Assembly (NCBI RefSeq): GCF_963855985.1
Contig: NC_087104.1
Location: forward strand, 8,246,001 to 8,310,000
DNA length: 64,000 nucleotides
DNA from: Ostrinia nubilalis
Taxonomy: Eukaryota > Arthropoda > Insecta > Lepidoptera > Crambidae
Reading direction: 5' to 3'
Shown: positions 48,142 to 60,337 of the stretch, one piece after another
Numbering within the stretch: position 1 is the stretch's first letter
How the letters are laid out: each line of letters opens with the position of its first letter
Program-made: the position numbers and the translations under genes
Notes under the pieces: generated by a model
Told to the model about the DNA's origin: nothing
The model's input: the letters and a program-made list of their open reading frames with translations, nothing else
Database searches by the model: none

Positions 48142-48648
48142 AATCCCACCAAAAACATTCTGTAAAAAACTAGCCAAGTCTCGATGGAGCTGCTTGTTTA
48201 TCTCTAAAAAGTAATGAAATCTAGACAAAGTCGTACCAAGTCTATGGTTCCTTACTGCGAGTTCTTTATTATTATAGTTAATGTTGTGTGACTTGGCCGT
48301 TGAACAATCTTTATTAAGATAATCATACATAAGTAATATTGAAATACGCAGCTTTATTAAACCTACAATTGACTGGTTATTGTTGAATCAACGTTTTCCA
48401 AGTGGCAATTTTCCATCGTCAATGGGTAGCGGTTCTGGCGACAGATTGGTGCAATGGTGTCATGGAGCACCTGGTTTTGTCACCCTTCAACGGCCAAGTC
48501 AAACAACATTAACTATAATAATAAAGAACTCGCAGTAAGGAACCATAGACTTGGTACGACTTTGTCTAGATTTCATTACTTTTTAGAGATAAACAAGCAG
48601 CTCCATCGAGACTTGGCTAGTTTTTTACAGAATGTTTTTGGTGGGATT
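48142..48648. repeat. 161-bp inverted duplication around a LanC fragment
   Basis: Arms 48142-48302 and 48488-48648 are reverse complements, differing by eye at one base. Both keep an open frame of about 54 codons (NKELAVRNHRLGTTLSRFHY, EINKQLHRDLASFLQNV). The 185-bp spacer holds the LanC-like exon fragment. The arm peptide is not recognised; its spacing faintly recalls a chemoreceptor segment. Confidence 0.88.
48344..48487 (+). pseudogene. LanC-like (LANCL) exon fragment
   Basis: The plus strand encodes IKPTIDWLL, FPSGNFPSSMG and then DRLVQWCHGAPGFVTL. The WCHGAPG motif carries two of the three zinc ligands of LanC-like proteins, and the preceding FPSGN(F/Y)P matches the family. The homology stops where the inverted-repeat arm begins, and no other LANCL exon was found nearby. 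It is therefore a captured or isolated exon rather than a gene. Confidence 0.8.
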
Positions 48649-49837
48649 AAATTGTCTTTTACAATAATAATGCTTGGATTGATAACAAAAGGTTATTCTC
48701 TCCTTACTGACCCACCTACCAGTTTTCGTAAACATGTTTGTTGTTAAAAATATTTGCAATTTAACGTACTAACATTATTTAACGTTTCAAAATAGAACAC
48801 TCTATGGCTAACGGAAGAATTTAGAAACGCGAATCTATTTCGATCAAATAACGAAACCATTTTTCAGTGGAAGAATTAGTATTAAATGACTTGATCAGTC
48901 TTTATTCGATGTTAGAGTACATATTTTTTATCAAATCATAATGGCACTACTACGAAACCTAAGTACTATACCATACTAGGAACGATATATTAAACAATTT
49001 CATTTTAAAAATGAAACATACAAAAATATTTTTATATCCCTAATTAATTAATTAATATGAAGCGCATTTGTACATAATGGTTCAATACAATTCAATTCCC
49101 TTAATACCGATTACATCAATGTTAACGAGAAATAATAAGAAAAAAATTGCAACTCTTTACAAACATTAAATTCAAAAGAAGCCTTATTTTCAATTATTAC
49201 TTACTTATGGTTTTATTTATTTATTTGAAATGTTATTTCATTGCAATTTTTTTAAAATTGTATTTTGTAGAAATTAAATATAATTATAATTTAAATGGCC
49301 CAAAAAGTGCATATTAATTTAATTTAGTCTTTGTTTAGTGGAAATAAAAAAAATATACGAGATTTTTAAATGATTTCATATCAACCAAAATTTTATTAAT
49401 TTTACTATGAATAGTGCCCGATCTTTATACGCATTTTTTTTCTCTAAGACCAGCAATTAATAAACATCCCTTCCCCAGATTTTGCTCATAATATTGCACT
49501 GTGAATACATTGATATTACAAATGACTACACATGGTATATACAAAACAAAATATACATACATATAAATAGAAATAAAAGGCTCCTTCTTAAAGGTAACAG
49601 TGTAACAAACATGCCATGTGTGTGTAGTCCCATCATCAGTGAACACGTAAAGCATGAAAATTATTATAAATTCTAGATATAAATCCATGTGATAAATAAG
49701 TAGGTATAAAAATAAAATGAATCCTTATAACTGTTTACGGTACACGACGGCCATTTACATGATTATATTACATCATATAGTCAGGGCCTCTGCCTTTGCT
49801 GCAAAATGTTTAAAACGTGTAGACTGTAAGTAATTAA
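48649..49837. other. AT-rich intergenic DNA
   Basis: No convincing gene or element. Small ORFs at 49425-49688 have low complexity. Confidence 0.4.
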
Positions 49838-49983
49838 CACCCGTATTCACAAACGATGCTTGCTTAAGTGAAGCTGCAAATCGAACACACAGAGTTGAAT
49901 AGAGCTCTGAGATTGGTTCGTGTGTGACTCTGTGCGTCCACGCGCACTGTGAGACCTCATAGTAATGTTCGTGAATACGGGCG
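49838..49983. mobile_element. Harbinger MITE, TAA-flanked
   Basis: Ends CACCCGTATTCACAAACGA / GTTCGTGAATACGGGCG with TAA duplications. The right half is similar to the right end of the large element at 10459-16262, so it is a deletion derivative of that family. Confidence 0.85.
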
Positions 49984-50319
49984 TAAGATTTTTTGAGTGT
50001 GTATGCTTAGATTACTTGTGTTTACAAGTTCCAAACGGAACTTGCGGTCAATTATAACGATTTTGATAAGAAGCTATATAAATGTGTGACGCGAATTCTT
50101 CGACGCGGATAAGGGATTTAGCTCACCCACTTTATTGAGACGAAGTGTTTTCTGTATGACCAGCGTCTTAGATTTAGGTGATTTTTTTCAATTTAGATAT
50201 TCGTAAACGTTTCGACTTACATACTAATAGAATGATAATATCATAACAATTCGGTATCACAGCAAATAAATAACGATCACCTAGACTTGTAAAGCTTATT
50301 CAATGTCAAACACCACGTA

Positions 50320-50719
50320 CAGTCAGCGTTAAATAGTTCGTGACACCCAAAGTGGCCAAAAAGTTGATAACACAACCTTATTTCATATACAGGGTGTTAG
50401 GTAAATGGGTATATGAGCCGACACTAGCCCATGTTAACATGGGCATATAAATGGTATGGTGAAGTCAGAAATTTGATATCATCACTTTAATTTTTTTTAT
50501 TTTCATACAAAATAAATTTTATAAAATCCGATTTGTATGAAAATTAAAATAATTAAACTGAAGATATCAATTTTTTGACTTCACCATACCATTTATATGC
50601 CCATGTTAACATGGACTAGTGTCGGCTCATATACCCATTTACCTAACACCCTGTATAACAAAGACGTGTTGCGAACTTATTGTCTACTTTGGATGTCACG
50701 AACTGTTTGACGCTGACTG
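50320..50719. mobile_element. mariner-type MITE (CAGTCAGCG ends) with nested MITE
   Basis: TIR CAGTCAGCGTTAAATAG at both ends, TA duplication. Same family as the split copy at 10387/16319. Interrupted by 50390-50653. Confidence 0.85.
50390..50653. mobile_element. 264-bp TA-flanked palindromic MITE (CAGGGTGTTAGG)
   Basis: Long TIRs (over 100 bp) starting CAGGGTGTTAGGTAAATGGG, with CATGTTAACATG inside. A second copy of equal length is at 53870-54133. Confidence 0.88.
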
Positions 50720-50827
50720 TACGTTTGACGTGTCCATGTCAACATTGTGTAGCAAAGACAAGTAGCCCGAGGTACTTATCTAAAGTAGCGAAGGTTAAGC
50801 CCGTAGCGTGGAGGGCCGGGGGTAGGG

Positions 50828-53800
50828 TCATACGCTGGAGCCCAGGAGCCTTTCGTCCGCCGAATGCTCCTCTTCATCAGACCCTGATTTCTCTTTCTTG
50901 ATAGACTGGTAACGCACCTAGAAAGATACCGCTCAATTAACAAATATACTTGAAGGTAGTTGTAATGCTGTCATATTGGCGCGGCAGATACGAAGGTATA
51001 TTTTTTTTTTGACAAATAGAAATAATCTTTATTACAATTTAACGTTAACAATAATAAATGATAATGTATAGTGCTTTAAATATCTTCATTACATTACGCG
51101 AGTCATGTCTGTTTATTTTTACATAAGCATAAGTTTTTTTTTTTTTTTTTTAATTTATTGTCTCATAAAAGTTACATCGATTTTACTTAATACTAATCTG
51201 CCAAACAGTTTGTCGGCAGTATCTAGGTAATTTAGTTAAAAGTTCATTTAACTCTACACACGTAATTTACTTATCTTTCAAATAGATCTCTCATTATTTA
51301 CCTTAGTCTTGATTTTAGAATTAACTCCTCTTGGATGGTACATAAGGAAGTTGTCTGTCACCCAAAATATTAAAATCTGAAACAAAAATTAACTATGGTA
51401 ATGTGTGCTATTTACATAAATACATAATACACGTCACTGTATTACATACATACAGAACAATCAAAAAACAGCTTTGACAATGTTTATACTGTGCATAATA
51501 AACATCTGTGCAAACATAAATATCTAAAAGAAATAGTGTTAATTTTCAATTTCATATTAAGCAAAGGTTTTCATTTTACGATTTTGAATGGTAGGTATAG
51601 ACTGGAATGACGTATTTTCGATACGTATACGTGTATTTGTTGACACCAAGCATTGAAATGAAAAAGCGTCATTACCGTGTCTGCATAAGTACATATTTTT
51701 GTTCTTCAAAAGAATATTAGTCGCGACAATCACGGCGCAGTTTGCTAATCGGTAGGTCACGACATCTCTTAAAATAATGGGTGGCAAACGAACATCTGTT
51801 TTAGTACTGTCTACTCACGGACATTGCCCGCGGGCGGCGTGACCGGAGGGAGCGGCGAGCGTTCGGCGAACGAACGAGCAATGTTCGGTTCGCGAGCGAA
51901 CATCGAAGAAGACGATCCTGACGCACTCTCTTCAACGACTTTGCACTAAACGGTCTCAATATCATTGTTAATTTATACCGAATAGACAATTAATTGTATA
52001 CAGTCCACTCTTTCATTTAATTAACTTCCACTACACTCACTATCGAAGTAACAAGTACAGTCGACAGCACATCAGACTGCGATTTTTGTGGCAATATCAC
52101 ACCTATTATAAGATGCTAGTGTTTATCTCTAATGCCGTCGTGTTCGGTCACCGGCGACAGTCGCAGCGTGGAGAGAACTTCCACGACTATCGGCAGCCGC
52201 AGAACCAGCGCCAGTACTGACTTGGCGAACGTCGCAAGCGGTTGCAATATCGCTCCTATCACAACTACACAAGATATAGTTCAGCTTGATAGTACTTACA
52301 TTAACAAAGAAGGGTATGATGAGCAATACTACAGCGAGTTCCAGGCGCGCGTCGGTCACCGGCGACAGTCGCAGCGTGGAGAGGACTTCCACGACTATCG
52401 GCAGCCGCAGAACCAGCGCCAGTACTGACTTGGCGAACGTCGCAAGCGGTTGCAATATCGCTCCTATCACAACTACACAAGATATAGTTCAGCTTGATAG
52501 TACTTACATTAACAAAGAAGGGTATGATGAGCAATACTACAGCGAGTTCCAGGCGCGCGTCGGTCACCGGCGACAGTCGCAGCGTGGAGAGGACTTCCAC
52601 GACGATCGGCAGCCGCAGAACCAGCGCCAGTACTGACTTGGCGAACGTCGCAAGCGGTTGCAATATCGCACCTATCACAACTAAACAAGATATAGTTCAG
52701 CATAATAGTAGGTAGGTACTTACATTAACAAAGAAGGGTATGATGAGCAATACTACAGCGAGCTCCAGGCGCGCGTCGGTCACCGGCGACAGTCGCAGCG
52801 TGGAGAGGACTTCCACGACTATCGGCAGCCGCAGAACCAGCGCCAGTACTGACTTGGCGAACGTCGCAAGCGGTTGCAATATCGCACCTATCACAACTAC
52901 ACAAGATATAGTTCAGCTTGATAGTACTTACATTAACAAAGAAGGGTATGATGAGCAATACTACAGCGAGCTCCAGGCGCGCGTCGGTCACCGGCGACAG
53001 TCGCAGCGTGGAGAGGACTTCCACGACTATCGGCAGCCGCAGAACCAGCGCCAGTACAGACTTGGCGAACGTCGCAAGCGGTTGCAATATCGCTCCTATC
53101 ACAACTACACAAGATATAGTTCAGCTTGATAGAACTTACATTAACAAAGAAGGGTATGATGAGCAATACTACAGCGAGCTCCAGGCGCGCGTCGGTCACC
53201 GGCGACAGTCGCAGCGTGGAGAGGACTTCCACGACTATCGGCAGCCGCAGAACCAGCGCCAGTACTGACTTGGCGAACGTCGCAAGCGGTTGCAATATCG
53301 CTCCTATCACAACTACACAAGATATAGTTCAGCTTGATAGAACTTACATTAACAAAGAAGGGTATGATGAGCAATACTACAGCGAGCTCCAGGCGCGCGT
53401 CGGTCACCGGCGACAGTCGCAGCGTGGAGAGGACTTCCACGACTATCGGCAGCCGCAGAACCAGCGCCAGTACAGACTTGGCGAACGTCGCAAGCGCAGC
53501 GTACAATATGCATTGGCATATCCACGCTGAGCACATCGGTGGTTTCCCTACAAATATAAAATAATTAGATGACCATTTTAAATTACCTCAGTTTTCTTTT
53601 GTGAATCTACCCACTCGATTGAGATCACTTTACACTAGCAAGCCAGCCTAAGCTACTAAACAGTGAAAAACGCATCAAAATCGGTATAGCAGTTTTTGCA
53701 TAATGCACACACAGACAAAAATAAAAATAAGACTTGGGCATGTTTTCATCCTAGAACTCCCTTCAATGTAAAAAATATATTTTGTGTTCAGGTTTTTAAG

Positions 53801-55319
53801 GTGTAATAAAAGTATAGGACAGATAATAATCTTTTAGAAAAACAATTAGGTACATACAAAATTACTATACAGGGCGTTAGGTAAATGGGTATATGAGCCG
53901 ACACTAGCCCATGTTAACATGGGCATATAAATGGTATGGTGAAGTCAGAAAATTGATATCTTCATTTTAATTATTAAAATTTTCATACAAATCGGATTTT
54001 ATAAAATTTATTTTGTATGAACATTAGAAAAAAATAAATGATGATATCAAATTTCTGACTTCGTCATACCATTTATATGCCCATGTTAACATGGGCTAGT
54101 GTCGGCTCATATACCCATTTACCTAACACCCTGTATATCACAAATATTTGAATTCACAGAATGATAGTTTGGTTAAAGTTAAGGTACTATTACACTTACC
54201 ATATTCACCAAAATTAATTAATGGTATGTCATATGTTCTAGCATAATATTGAGCAAGTCGAATTCCGGCCCATATAATTAGTAGGCCCAATGTGGAGTCC
54301 ATCATAAAATTAACAATATACCTGATAAGATAAAACAAATGAGCATTATTGGGTCTTTATCATGGCAATATTAAAAATTACCAAAATCAATTAAACTATG
54401 TTTTTATTTTGAGTCAATAAGGTGGCATATGCATAGTGAAAAAAATTTTTTTTTCTTGTAAGAAAAAATATAAACATTAAAATATTGTGTACAATATTTT
54501 AATGTCTCACAAAAAAACTGATCTATACATTATCCACTGATAATGTAACTATTAAAACTTTATACAATACATTCCAGAATAATTAATTAATATACAAACC
54601 ATGTACAAGTGTTTCCTGTAAAGTGTGGGGACAGCCAGACATTGGCTGCATGTATAAGTAACGCCCCAAGACCTTGCTTAGACGTGTCATAAAACCAAAT
54701 TAGCCAGGGCCTCCTTGCATAACGGGGTTCACAGAATCTTTTGCCTAGAATAAAAATTGATTTTTCCTTCAAATAAAAATTTACATTCATTTAGCAAATT
54801 AAAAATTCAAATTCTTGAAAAAATAAATAAATTGTAATAATAATTATAACTTAATTACAATTTAAGGCTAATTAGCAAAAAATGTTGTAGTTTTCTAGTT
54901 AAGTAATTTGTCCAATTGGTCAATAGTTCATTTTCAATTAGTAATTACAGAAAAAGTGTACATAATATTGATTTAATTATTAAACTTATGAAAAACAGTA
55001 TTCAGGCGAATACCAACATGTAAGAGCAAATTATTTTAGAATCTATTAGTTTAACATGTACCATTTTCAAGCGAAATATTGTAATACAAAAGGTGCATCT
55101 CAATTAAACCGACGGTCATGCCGCAAATGGAAATGTTGCAATGATGGAACAAATTAGGCAGCACTTTGAATTCAACCTTGAACTATTGAGAAGTGACTTA
55201 CCAATTAAGCAAGTAAAAGCTAACACTGCTAAAAGGAATTGCATGAACCACCCATAATTATTGGTCAGTGCATCCTTCGGGCAATGCAGCTCAGATAAAT
55301 ATCCAGAACTATTATTCAT
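50828..55319 (-). CDS. STIMATE: STIMATE/TMEM110 orthologue, 249 aa, 6 exons
   Basis: Exons 55202-55319, 54600-54744, 54200-54321, 53348-53547, 51302-51376 and 50828-50917 splice in phases 1, 2, 1, 0, 0 to a TGA. Conserved blocks: KRFCEPRYARRPWLIWFYDTSK, NFMMDSTLGLLIIW, FGEYG, CSAWICQC, LELAVVLLIIPFFVN, IFWVTDNFLM. Four or so hydrophobic segments; acidic Ser-rich cytosolic tail (KSGSDEEEHSADE). Known: STIMATE is a multi-pass ER protein that promotes STIM1 activation and store-operated calcium entry at ER-plasma membrane contacts. Exon 4 is followed by an array of six further copies. Introns hold MITEs and poly(T) tracts. Confidence 0.93.
50918..51301 (-). other. STIMATE intron 5 with reversed retroelement tails
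   Basis: Two T-runs (about 51001-51010 and 51137-51152) look like poly(A) tails of minus-strand LINE or SINE 3' ends. No ORF. Confidence 0.45.
51800..52145 (-). other. GC-rich block and LTR-end-like sequence between exon 5 and the exon array
   Basis: About 51820-51925 is GC-rich with GTTCGGCGAACGAACG-type imperfect palindromes. At 52001 the reverse complement ends AAAGAGTGGACTGTA, as does the insertion at 13262-13732. It may mark an LTR fragment next to the array boundary. Confidence 0.35.
52146..53348 (-). repeat. STIMATE: tandem array of STIMATE exon-4 copies, 208-bp period
   Basis: Downstream of exon 4 lie copies at 53140-53303, 52932-53095, 52724-52887, 52508-52671, 52300-52463 and a truncated one at 52146-52255. 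Each full copy is 164 nt with acceptor GTGATAG, then GA/GCG (or GT/GCG) and donor AAT/GTAAGT. Entry phase 1 and exit phase 0 equal those of exon 4, so each can replace it between exons 3 and 5. The first 18 residues of exon 4 are replaced by six (AILQPL); the shared 48 residues are identical in every full copy. Nucleotide differences in the coding part (TCA/TCT, GAA/GAG, ATA/ATC, GTT/GTC) are all synonymous. Most introns between copies are 44 nt. Confidence 0.92.
53870..54133. mobile_element. 264-bp TA-flanked palindromic MITE, second copy
   Basis: Same family and length as 50390-50653 (start CAGGGCGTTAGG). In STIMATE intron 3. Confidence 0.88.
54475..54504. repeat. perfect 30-bp palindrome
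   Basis: CATTAAAATATTGT and its complement around GT, in STIMATE intron 2. Confidence 0.8.
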
Positions 55320-55690
55320 GTTTCATTTCTTGACTCTAAAAATTAGTGCTAATGAATTCCCATGCAACTGCTTCACTTGTATAATTTTGTTTAACTATCA
55401 ATATATCTATGAAATCACAATCGAGAAACTTCGAAATCCATTTGAAAACATATGTTTTTAGTAAAAAAACGATTTAAACTCGACAATCACCAAAGAAAGA
55501 TTACACAAAACTCTGACAATTTTTTTTTAATTAGCTGTCAATAATGTCAACCACAATGTCAACTAAGACTTTTTTGGGTTCGATTCTTTATGAAAAGGCA
55601 CAGACATTATGCCATACAGCATACAGCCAAGTCTCCAGTTTTAATTTTTCTTTCTTTCCCTTGAGTTTCAATAGTTTTAAAAGTAAAGAT
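55320..55690 (-). promoter_or_regulatory. STIMATE upstream region
   Basis: The 370 bp between the ATG and the foldback element must hold the 5' UTR and core promoter. No specific element was identified. Confidence 0.35.
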
Positions 55691-56943
55691 GTGGCGCTGC
55701 ACTATAGAGCGAAATTGCGATTTATGGATATAGCGATTTTTTTCACAATTTCTATTTGAAAAAAATACCTATCGATAGGTTACGTTGTTCTGATGAATAA
55801 ATGCTGCACAAGTTTTTCTCTAAAACCAATAGTTTGACTGGAAAAAAATATTTTCTATTTTCGTTGTATGGAATGAAACATAAAGTGGTCGATTTCGACT
55901 AAGCCTTGACAGATTTTGCTTTGAAACTACTTGAGCCTTGTTCTATGGCTTGTTGACTATAATCCTGCACTAACAGCGCGCGCCCAAAGTTGTCCGTTCA
56001 GAAGTTATGAGGTTCCAAAAAATGAAAATTAAAGTAAGTAAAAGTAACTTTTTTTGGGTATAAATCTTTAAAGATTCAACTAAAACATGAAAATTATATA
56101 CTTTAGTAATGTAATTAACCTTTCTCTTGTCGTCTTATCTAAAGAAAAGTCAATTTTACTTACTTTATTTTTAATTTTTCGGAACCTCATAACTTCTGAA
56201 CGGGCAACTTTGTGCGCGCGCTGTTAGTCTAGGATTATAGTCAACAAGCCATAGAACAAGGCTCAAGTAGTTTCAAAGCAAAATCTGTCAAGGCTTAGTC
56301 GAAATCGACCACTTTATGTTTCATTCCATACAACGAAAATGGAAAATATTTTTTTCCAGCCAAACTATTGGTTTTAGAGAAAAACGTTCATAATATTTAT
56401 TCATCAGAATAACATACCCCTATCGACAGGTATTTTTTTAAACAGAAATTGTGAAAAAAAAATCGCTGATTTAATTCCTTTTAAGTTTATTAAAATGTGT
56501 TTTTAGCAGTAATTTAAGGTTAATTTACATTATTAACGTATAAAATCTTTATATTTTTGTTAAATCTTTAAAGATATTCCAAAAAAAAGTCACTTTTACT
56601 TACTTTTTTTTAATTTTTCAGAACCTCATAACTTGTGAACGGGCAACTTTGGATGCGCGCTGATAGCGTAGGATTACAGTCAACAAGCCATAGAACAAGG
56701 CTCAAGTAGTTTCAAAGCAAGATCTGTCAAGGCTTAGTCGAAATCGACCACTTTATGTTTCATTCCATACAACGAAAATGGAAAATATTTTTTTCCAGTC
56801 AAACTATTGGTTTTAGAGAAAAACTTGTGCAGCATTTATTCATCAGAACAACGTAACCTATCGATAGGTATTTTTTTCAAATAGAAATTGTGAAAAAAAT
56901 CGCTATGTCCATAAATCGCAATTTCGCTCCATAGTGCGCTGCC
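55691..56943. mobile_element. foldback element, second copy
   Basis: Ends GGCGCTGCACTATAGAGCG / CGCTCCATAGTGCGCTGCC. Same internal blocks and CTATCGATAG motifs as 16342-18854, with a much shorter centre. It lies about 370 bp upstream of STIMATE. Confidence 0.88.
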
Positions 56944-57025
56944 GAGACTATTTTAAGGACTTCATAAAAGAAAATTTCAAAAGTGATGTTGCACTTATTT
57001 TCTTTTTACCTACATAAGTACTGAA

Positions 57026-57162
57026 TTTTCATTAATACTGTAAAGTTACATCAAAATCCGTTCTGTAGTTTGTGCGTGAAAGAGTAACAAAGACAAACAT
57101 ACATCCATCCATCCCGATCCATCCAGACATCAAAACTTTCGCATTTTATGATTTTAGTAGGA
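57026..57162 (-). mobile_element. 5' end of a Helitron
   Basis: On the minus strand it starts TCCTACTAAAATCATAAAATG and continues GCGAAAGTTTTGATG, matching the element at 60108 for about 130 bp; the 3' end is missing. Confidence 0.75.
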
Positions 57163-57256
57163 TGACGCGAGAATCGGACCCATTTTTGACAGATTCGTTG
57201 CCAACATTATGAATGTAACAAAAGGAATGTTCCATTAATTTTAATGATATCGATTT

Positions 57257-57390
57257 CAGCCCCCCTAGAGAAGTTGCACTTTTTGATCGAATCAAAAATC
57301 GAATCCGTTGAAACTCCATACAAAAAAAGGCTTTTCGACCATCTTTCGACATAAACACTAACATATTTTGCATTTTATCTAGGGAGGCTG
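57257..57390. mobile_element. MITE, CAGCCCCCCTAGA ends
   Basis: Ends CAGCCCCCCTAGA / TCTAGGGAGGCTG and internal TTTTTGATCGAATC. Related to 11550-11798. Confidence 0.7.
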
Positions 57391-57786
57391 TATGCGTTGT
57401 CTTTTTACTACTTTTACACTGAAGTTTTGGAATGAAATAAATAAATAAAATATATCCTTGGACATTTTACATTGCGCCCCTAGTCTAAACTAAGCAAAGT
57501 TTGTACCATGGGAACTAGTTAACGGATATAAAAATACATAAATACCTACTTTTTGTAAAATAAAGAAATAAGTTTAAACTCGTACTACAAAACAAACTAA
57601 CGAGTAGGTACTCGTTCCAATTTGTATTTAAATAGTAATGTTAATAGCACCAAGAAGACTGCATAGCAGAGATTCTCCATTTTTCAGTCTACGAGTATCC
57701 TATTTTATAATTAATTATTATTTTTTATCATGGCACAGAAAGCCGTTTTTTCAACACATTCATCCTCTATGAGGGTGTGTTCTGCG

Positions 57787-58215
57787 TAGGGATGTTATGG
57801 ATATGTAGTTTCGGTTATGGATACGGTTACGGATATAGGAATAATATTATACCTGTTTCGGTTACGGTTACGGATATTTTTTTATTTCGGAAATCCGAAA
57901 GTTTCGGTTACGGTTACGGATATCTGTGCTTTAGAATGCAATTTGCAATAGTTGTCCAACACCGTTGATTCATGGCCGCACACTACATCGAATAAAAAGT
58001 AAATAAAAAACTAAAATTGATACTAGATGAGATGGTATTATAAAGGTAAATCGGGCTGTTATGTCTTTACATTATAATGCTAAACAAAAAAAAAAAACAA
58101 TTTAAACTGCCTACATCCGAAACTATCCGAAACTTTTGAATCGGTTACGGTTACGGTTTCGGATTTTTTTTTCGGATATCCGAAAGTTTCGGTTACGGTT
58201 ACCCTTAACATCCTG
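57787..58215. mobile_element. hAT-type element with CGGTTACGGATA subterminal repeats
   Basis: Perfect 8-bp duplication GTTCTGCG (57779-57786, 58216-58223). Ends TAGGGATGTTA / TAACATCCTG. TTTCGGTTACGGTTACGG repeats near both ends. Confidence 0.88.
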
Positions 58216-60107
58216 GTTCTGCGGATAAACGCCCGCTTTTCATAAGCAAATATCAATTTGTTTTTGATAACAAAAATGACCTTTAAGTGACAGACATCAA
58301 AAATATGATTGAAATTTGACAAATATTGACAGATGGAGGGTTTCGTATTGATTAACGCAGACGGGCAATAAGTATTATAGGTCCTTAATCGATATTTATA
58401 CATATGGATGTAGACTTAGTCGATCGATTATTATTAAATTCAGCTGGGACATCACTAGTGTCAATGCCGCGTGCGTCGCCATTTTTGTCGCTGAATTTAT
58501 GTAGTCGAAAGTTATTTTTTACATTGGAATACTGCTATTTTAATTCGTATCAATTATTATCAACAAGTAGTTAATAAATGAGTGCCTAATTAATTTTCGC
58601 CCAGTCAACCTACAATTTAAAGTAAGTACCTGCATGTTTTATCGATTTGATTTCGCCCGGCATTGATTGTAAAATGAAAAATGTTTTGATCGGAGTAGAG
58701 TAAGTACTAAACTTAAATTAATGTTGTTTTGCCATTGGTTTCAACCTTTGCTTTATGATGGGAATCTTAAACAACCCTCCTTTCGAAAAAACATAACCGA
58801 AGGCCATAATATTAAATTCCCAAGGGTTAGACGGAAGATTTTCATAGTTACATATTTTTAACTTTATTGGAACAAATGTATAACGTTTACGTCTTACTTA
58901 AGTATTAAGTAAATTACGAATTAAGTAAATTATTTTTAAGCATGCCTGTTAAAACATTTTGGTGATCCAAGATTTGTAGGTTAAAATTTGCCTTTTGTCA
59001 TCAAAGGTTTCTCTAATTTTTATAAATGTAAAACATGGTACAAAATGCACTCATTGCGCGGTTGGAATTCCTGTTTTAAATGTTAAATATCAAATAGTTT
59101 CATTTTCTACAAACTAAATTAAATAAAAAGTTCTACATAATGTGACAGTATTCAAGTCTTTGTATTCATACCTAAACTGAAAGTATCCATCAACAAAATG
59201 AATAAAGTATACATGTTGTGCTAAAGAACATCTCAGGAAGTAACACTTTCTAAAATATTGTGTTTGTATTATGTAAGTCCAATGTTAAAATATCACAACA
59301 TTTTCTTCCAAAAGTTACTAGAGCTATTAAAAAAATTAAAGACTTCACTCAACATCTTCTAGTTAATTGCCAGGGACCTAATAAGAGATATACTAGGTAG
59401 CTACTACATATTAAAAAAATAAAGTGGCTTGCAATACAGATCTCATATTTAAAATTAACACAATATATTTTAATTGAGAATAATTATACATAATGTATAT
59501 GGGCTCATCACTATCTGTGGTGCCAATAAACAAACAACATCCAGCCGTAACTTGTTGATGGAAGCCAATGTCAATAAAAAGGGATTAAAAAACTTTTGCT
59601 TCTTTCTTCAAATAGTCACAAACAAAAAATAGGTATATTATGTATTGGATTCTACTGTTTTAAAATCCAAAAGTAGGTATATGTATTATATCTAGTTGTA
59701 GTAATTAATTTTAAACTTTCACGTTGCATATTTGAATTAATTTAAAATAGTTGTGGTAATCGTTAAATACATATCAAATCAAAACACTTTATTTGTCATC
59801 AAAGGTGGTGCACAGTGCATAATATGACAAAGGTATGCAGTAAAATGGTCAAATGGCATATGAAATTAATCAATGTCAAATTAAATTATTCAATAAATAA
59901 TGTCACTGATAATAATAACACATTAAGACCAAAATCAAAATTATACATTAATAATTATTTGCATTAATGACAATGAATAGATGAGAAACAAGTATGTCTG
60001 ACTCTGTTCATGTTGATGACCAATTGTAGTCATTTGAAGATTTTGGTCCCTTTTCCAATACCTTGTTTGTCATCATAATATTATTATTATCCTGCATCAA
60101 TCCTACT
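58216..60107. other. intergenic, AT-rich
   Basis: No gene supported. About 58590-58630 has a donor-like AAAG/TAAGTACC that could belong to a non-coding first exon. About 59780-59860 (CAAATCAAAACACTTTATTTG) resembles a LINE 3' end. Confidence 0.35.
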
Positions 60108-60312
60108 TCCTACTAATATTATAAATGCGAAAGTTTGGATGTATGTTTGTCTGGATGTTTGTTACTCTTTCACGCATGAACTGCTGAATGGATTTTGATG
60201 AAACTTTACAGTATTATTGTTTATAACCCAGAATAACACATAAGAAGCTATAATTTATGACGATATGTGACAAAATAAATTTCACGCGGGTTAAGCCGCG
60301 GGCAAAAGCTAG
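60108..60312 (+). mobile_element. non-autonomous Helitron, complete
   Basis: Starts TCCTACTAATATTATAAATG, ends GCGGGCAAAAGCTAG followed by T, with a GC hairpin (GCGGGTTAAGCCGCGG) before the end. Lepidopteran type. Confidence 0.85.
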
Positions 60313-60337
60313 TTAAGCCTTAAAAGCCAATTGTATC

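Noticed and set aside
48454..48747. Gustatory-receptor gene on the plus strand
   Set aside because: The segment downstream of the inverted-repeat arm is hydrophobic and faintly receptor-like, but it is short and lacks the conserved C-terminal motif.
52146..53348. CRISPR-like regular repeats
   Set aside because: Units are 208 bp with no unique spacers, in a eukaryotic gene; this is exon duplication.
52132..53564. Plus-strand and other-frame ORFs across the 208-bp array (peptides with GHRRQSQRGEDFHDYRQPQNQ)
   Set aside because: They are antisense and shifted shadows of the STIMATE exon copies; splice sites and homology are on the minus strand.
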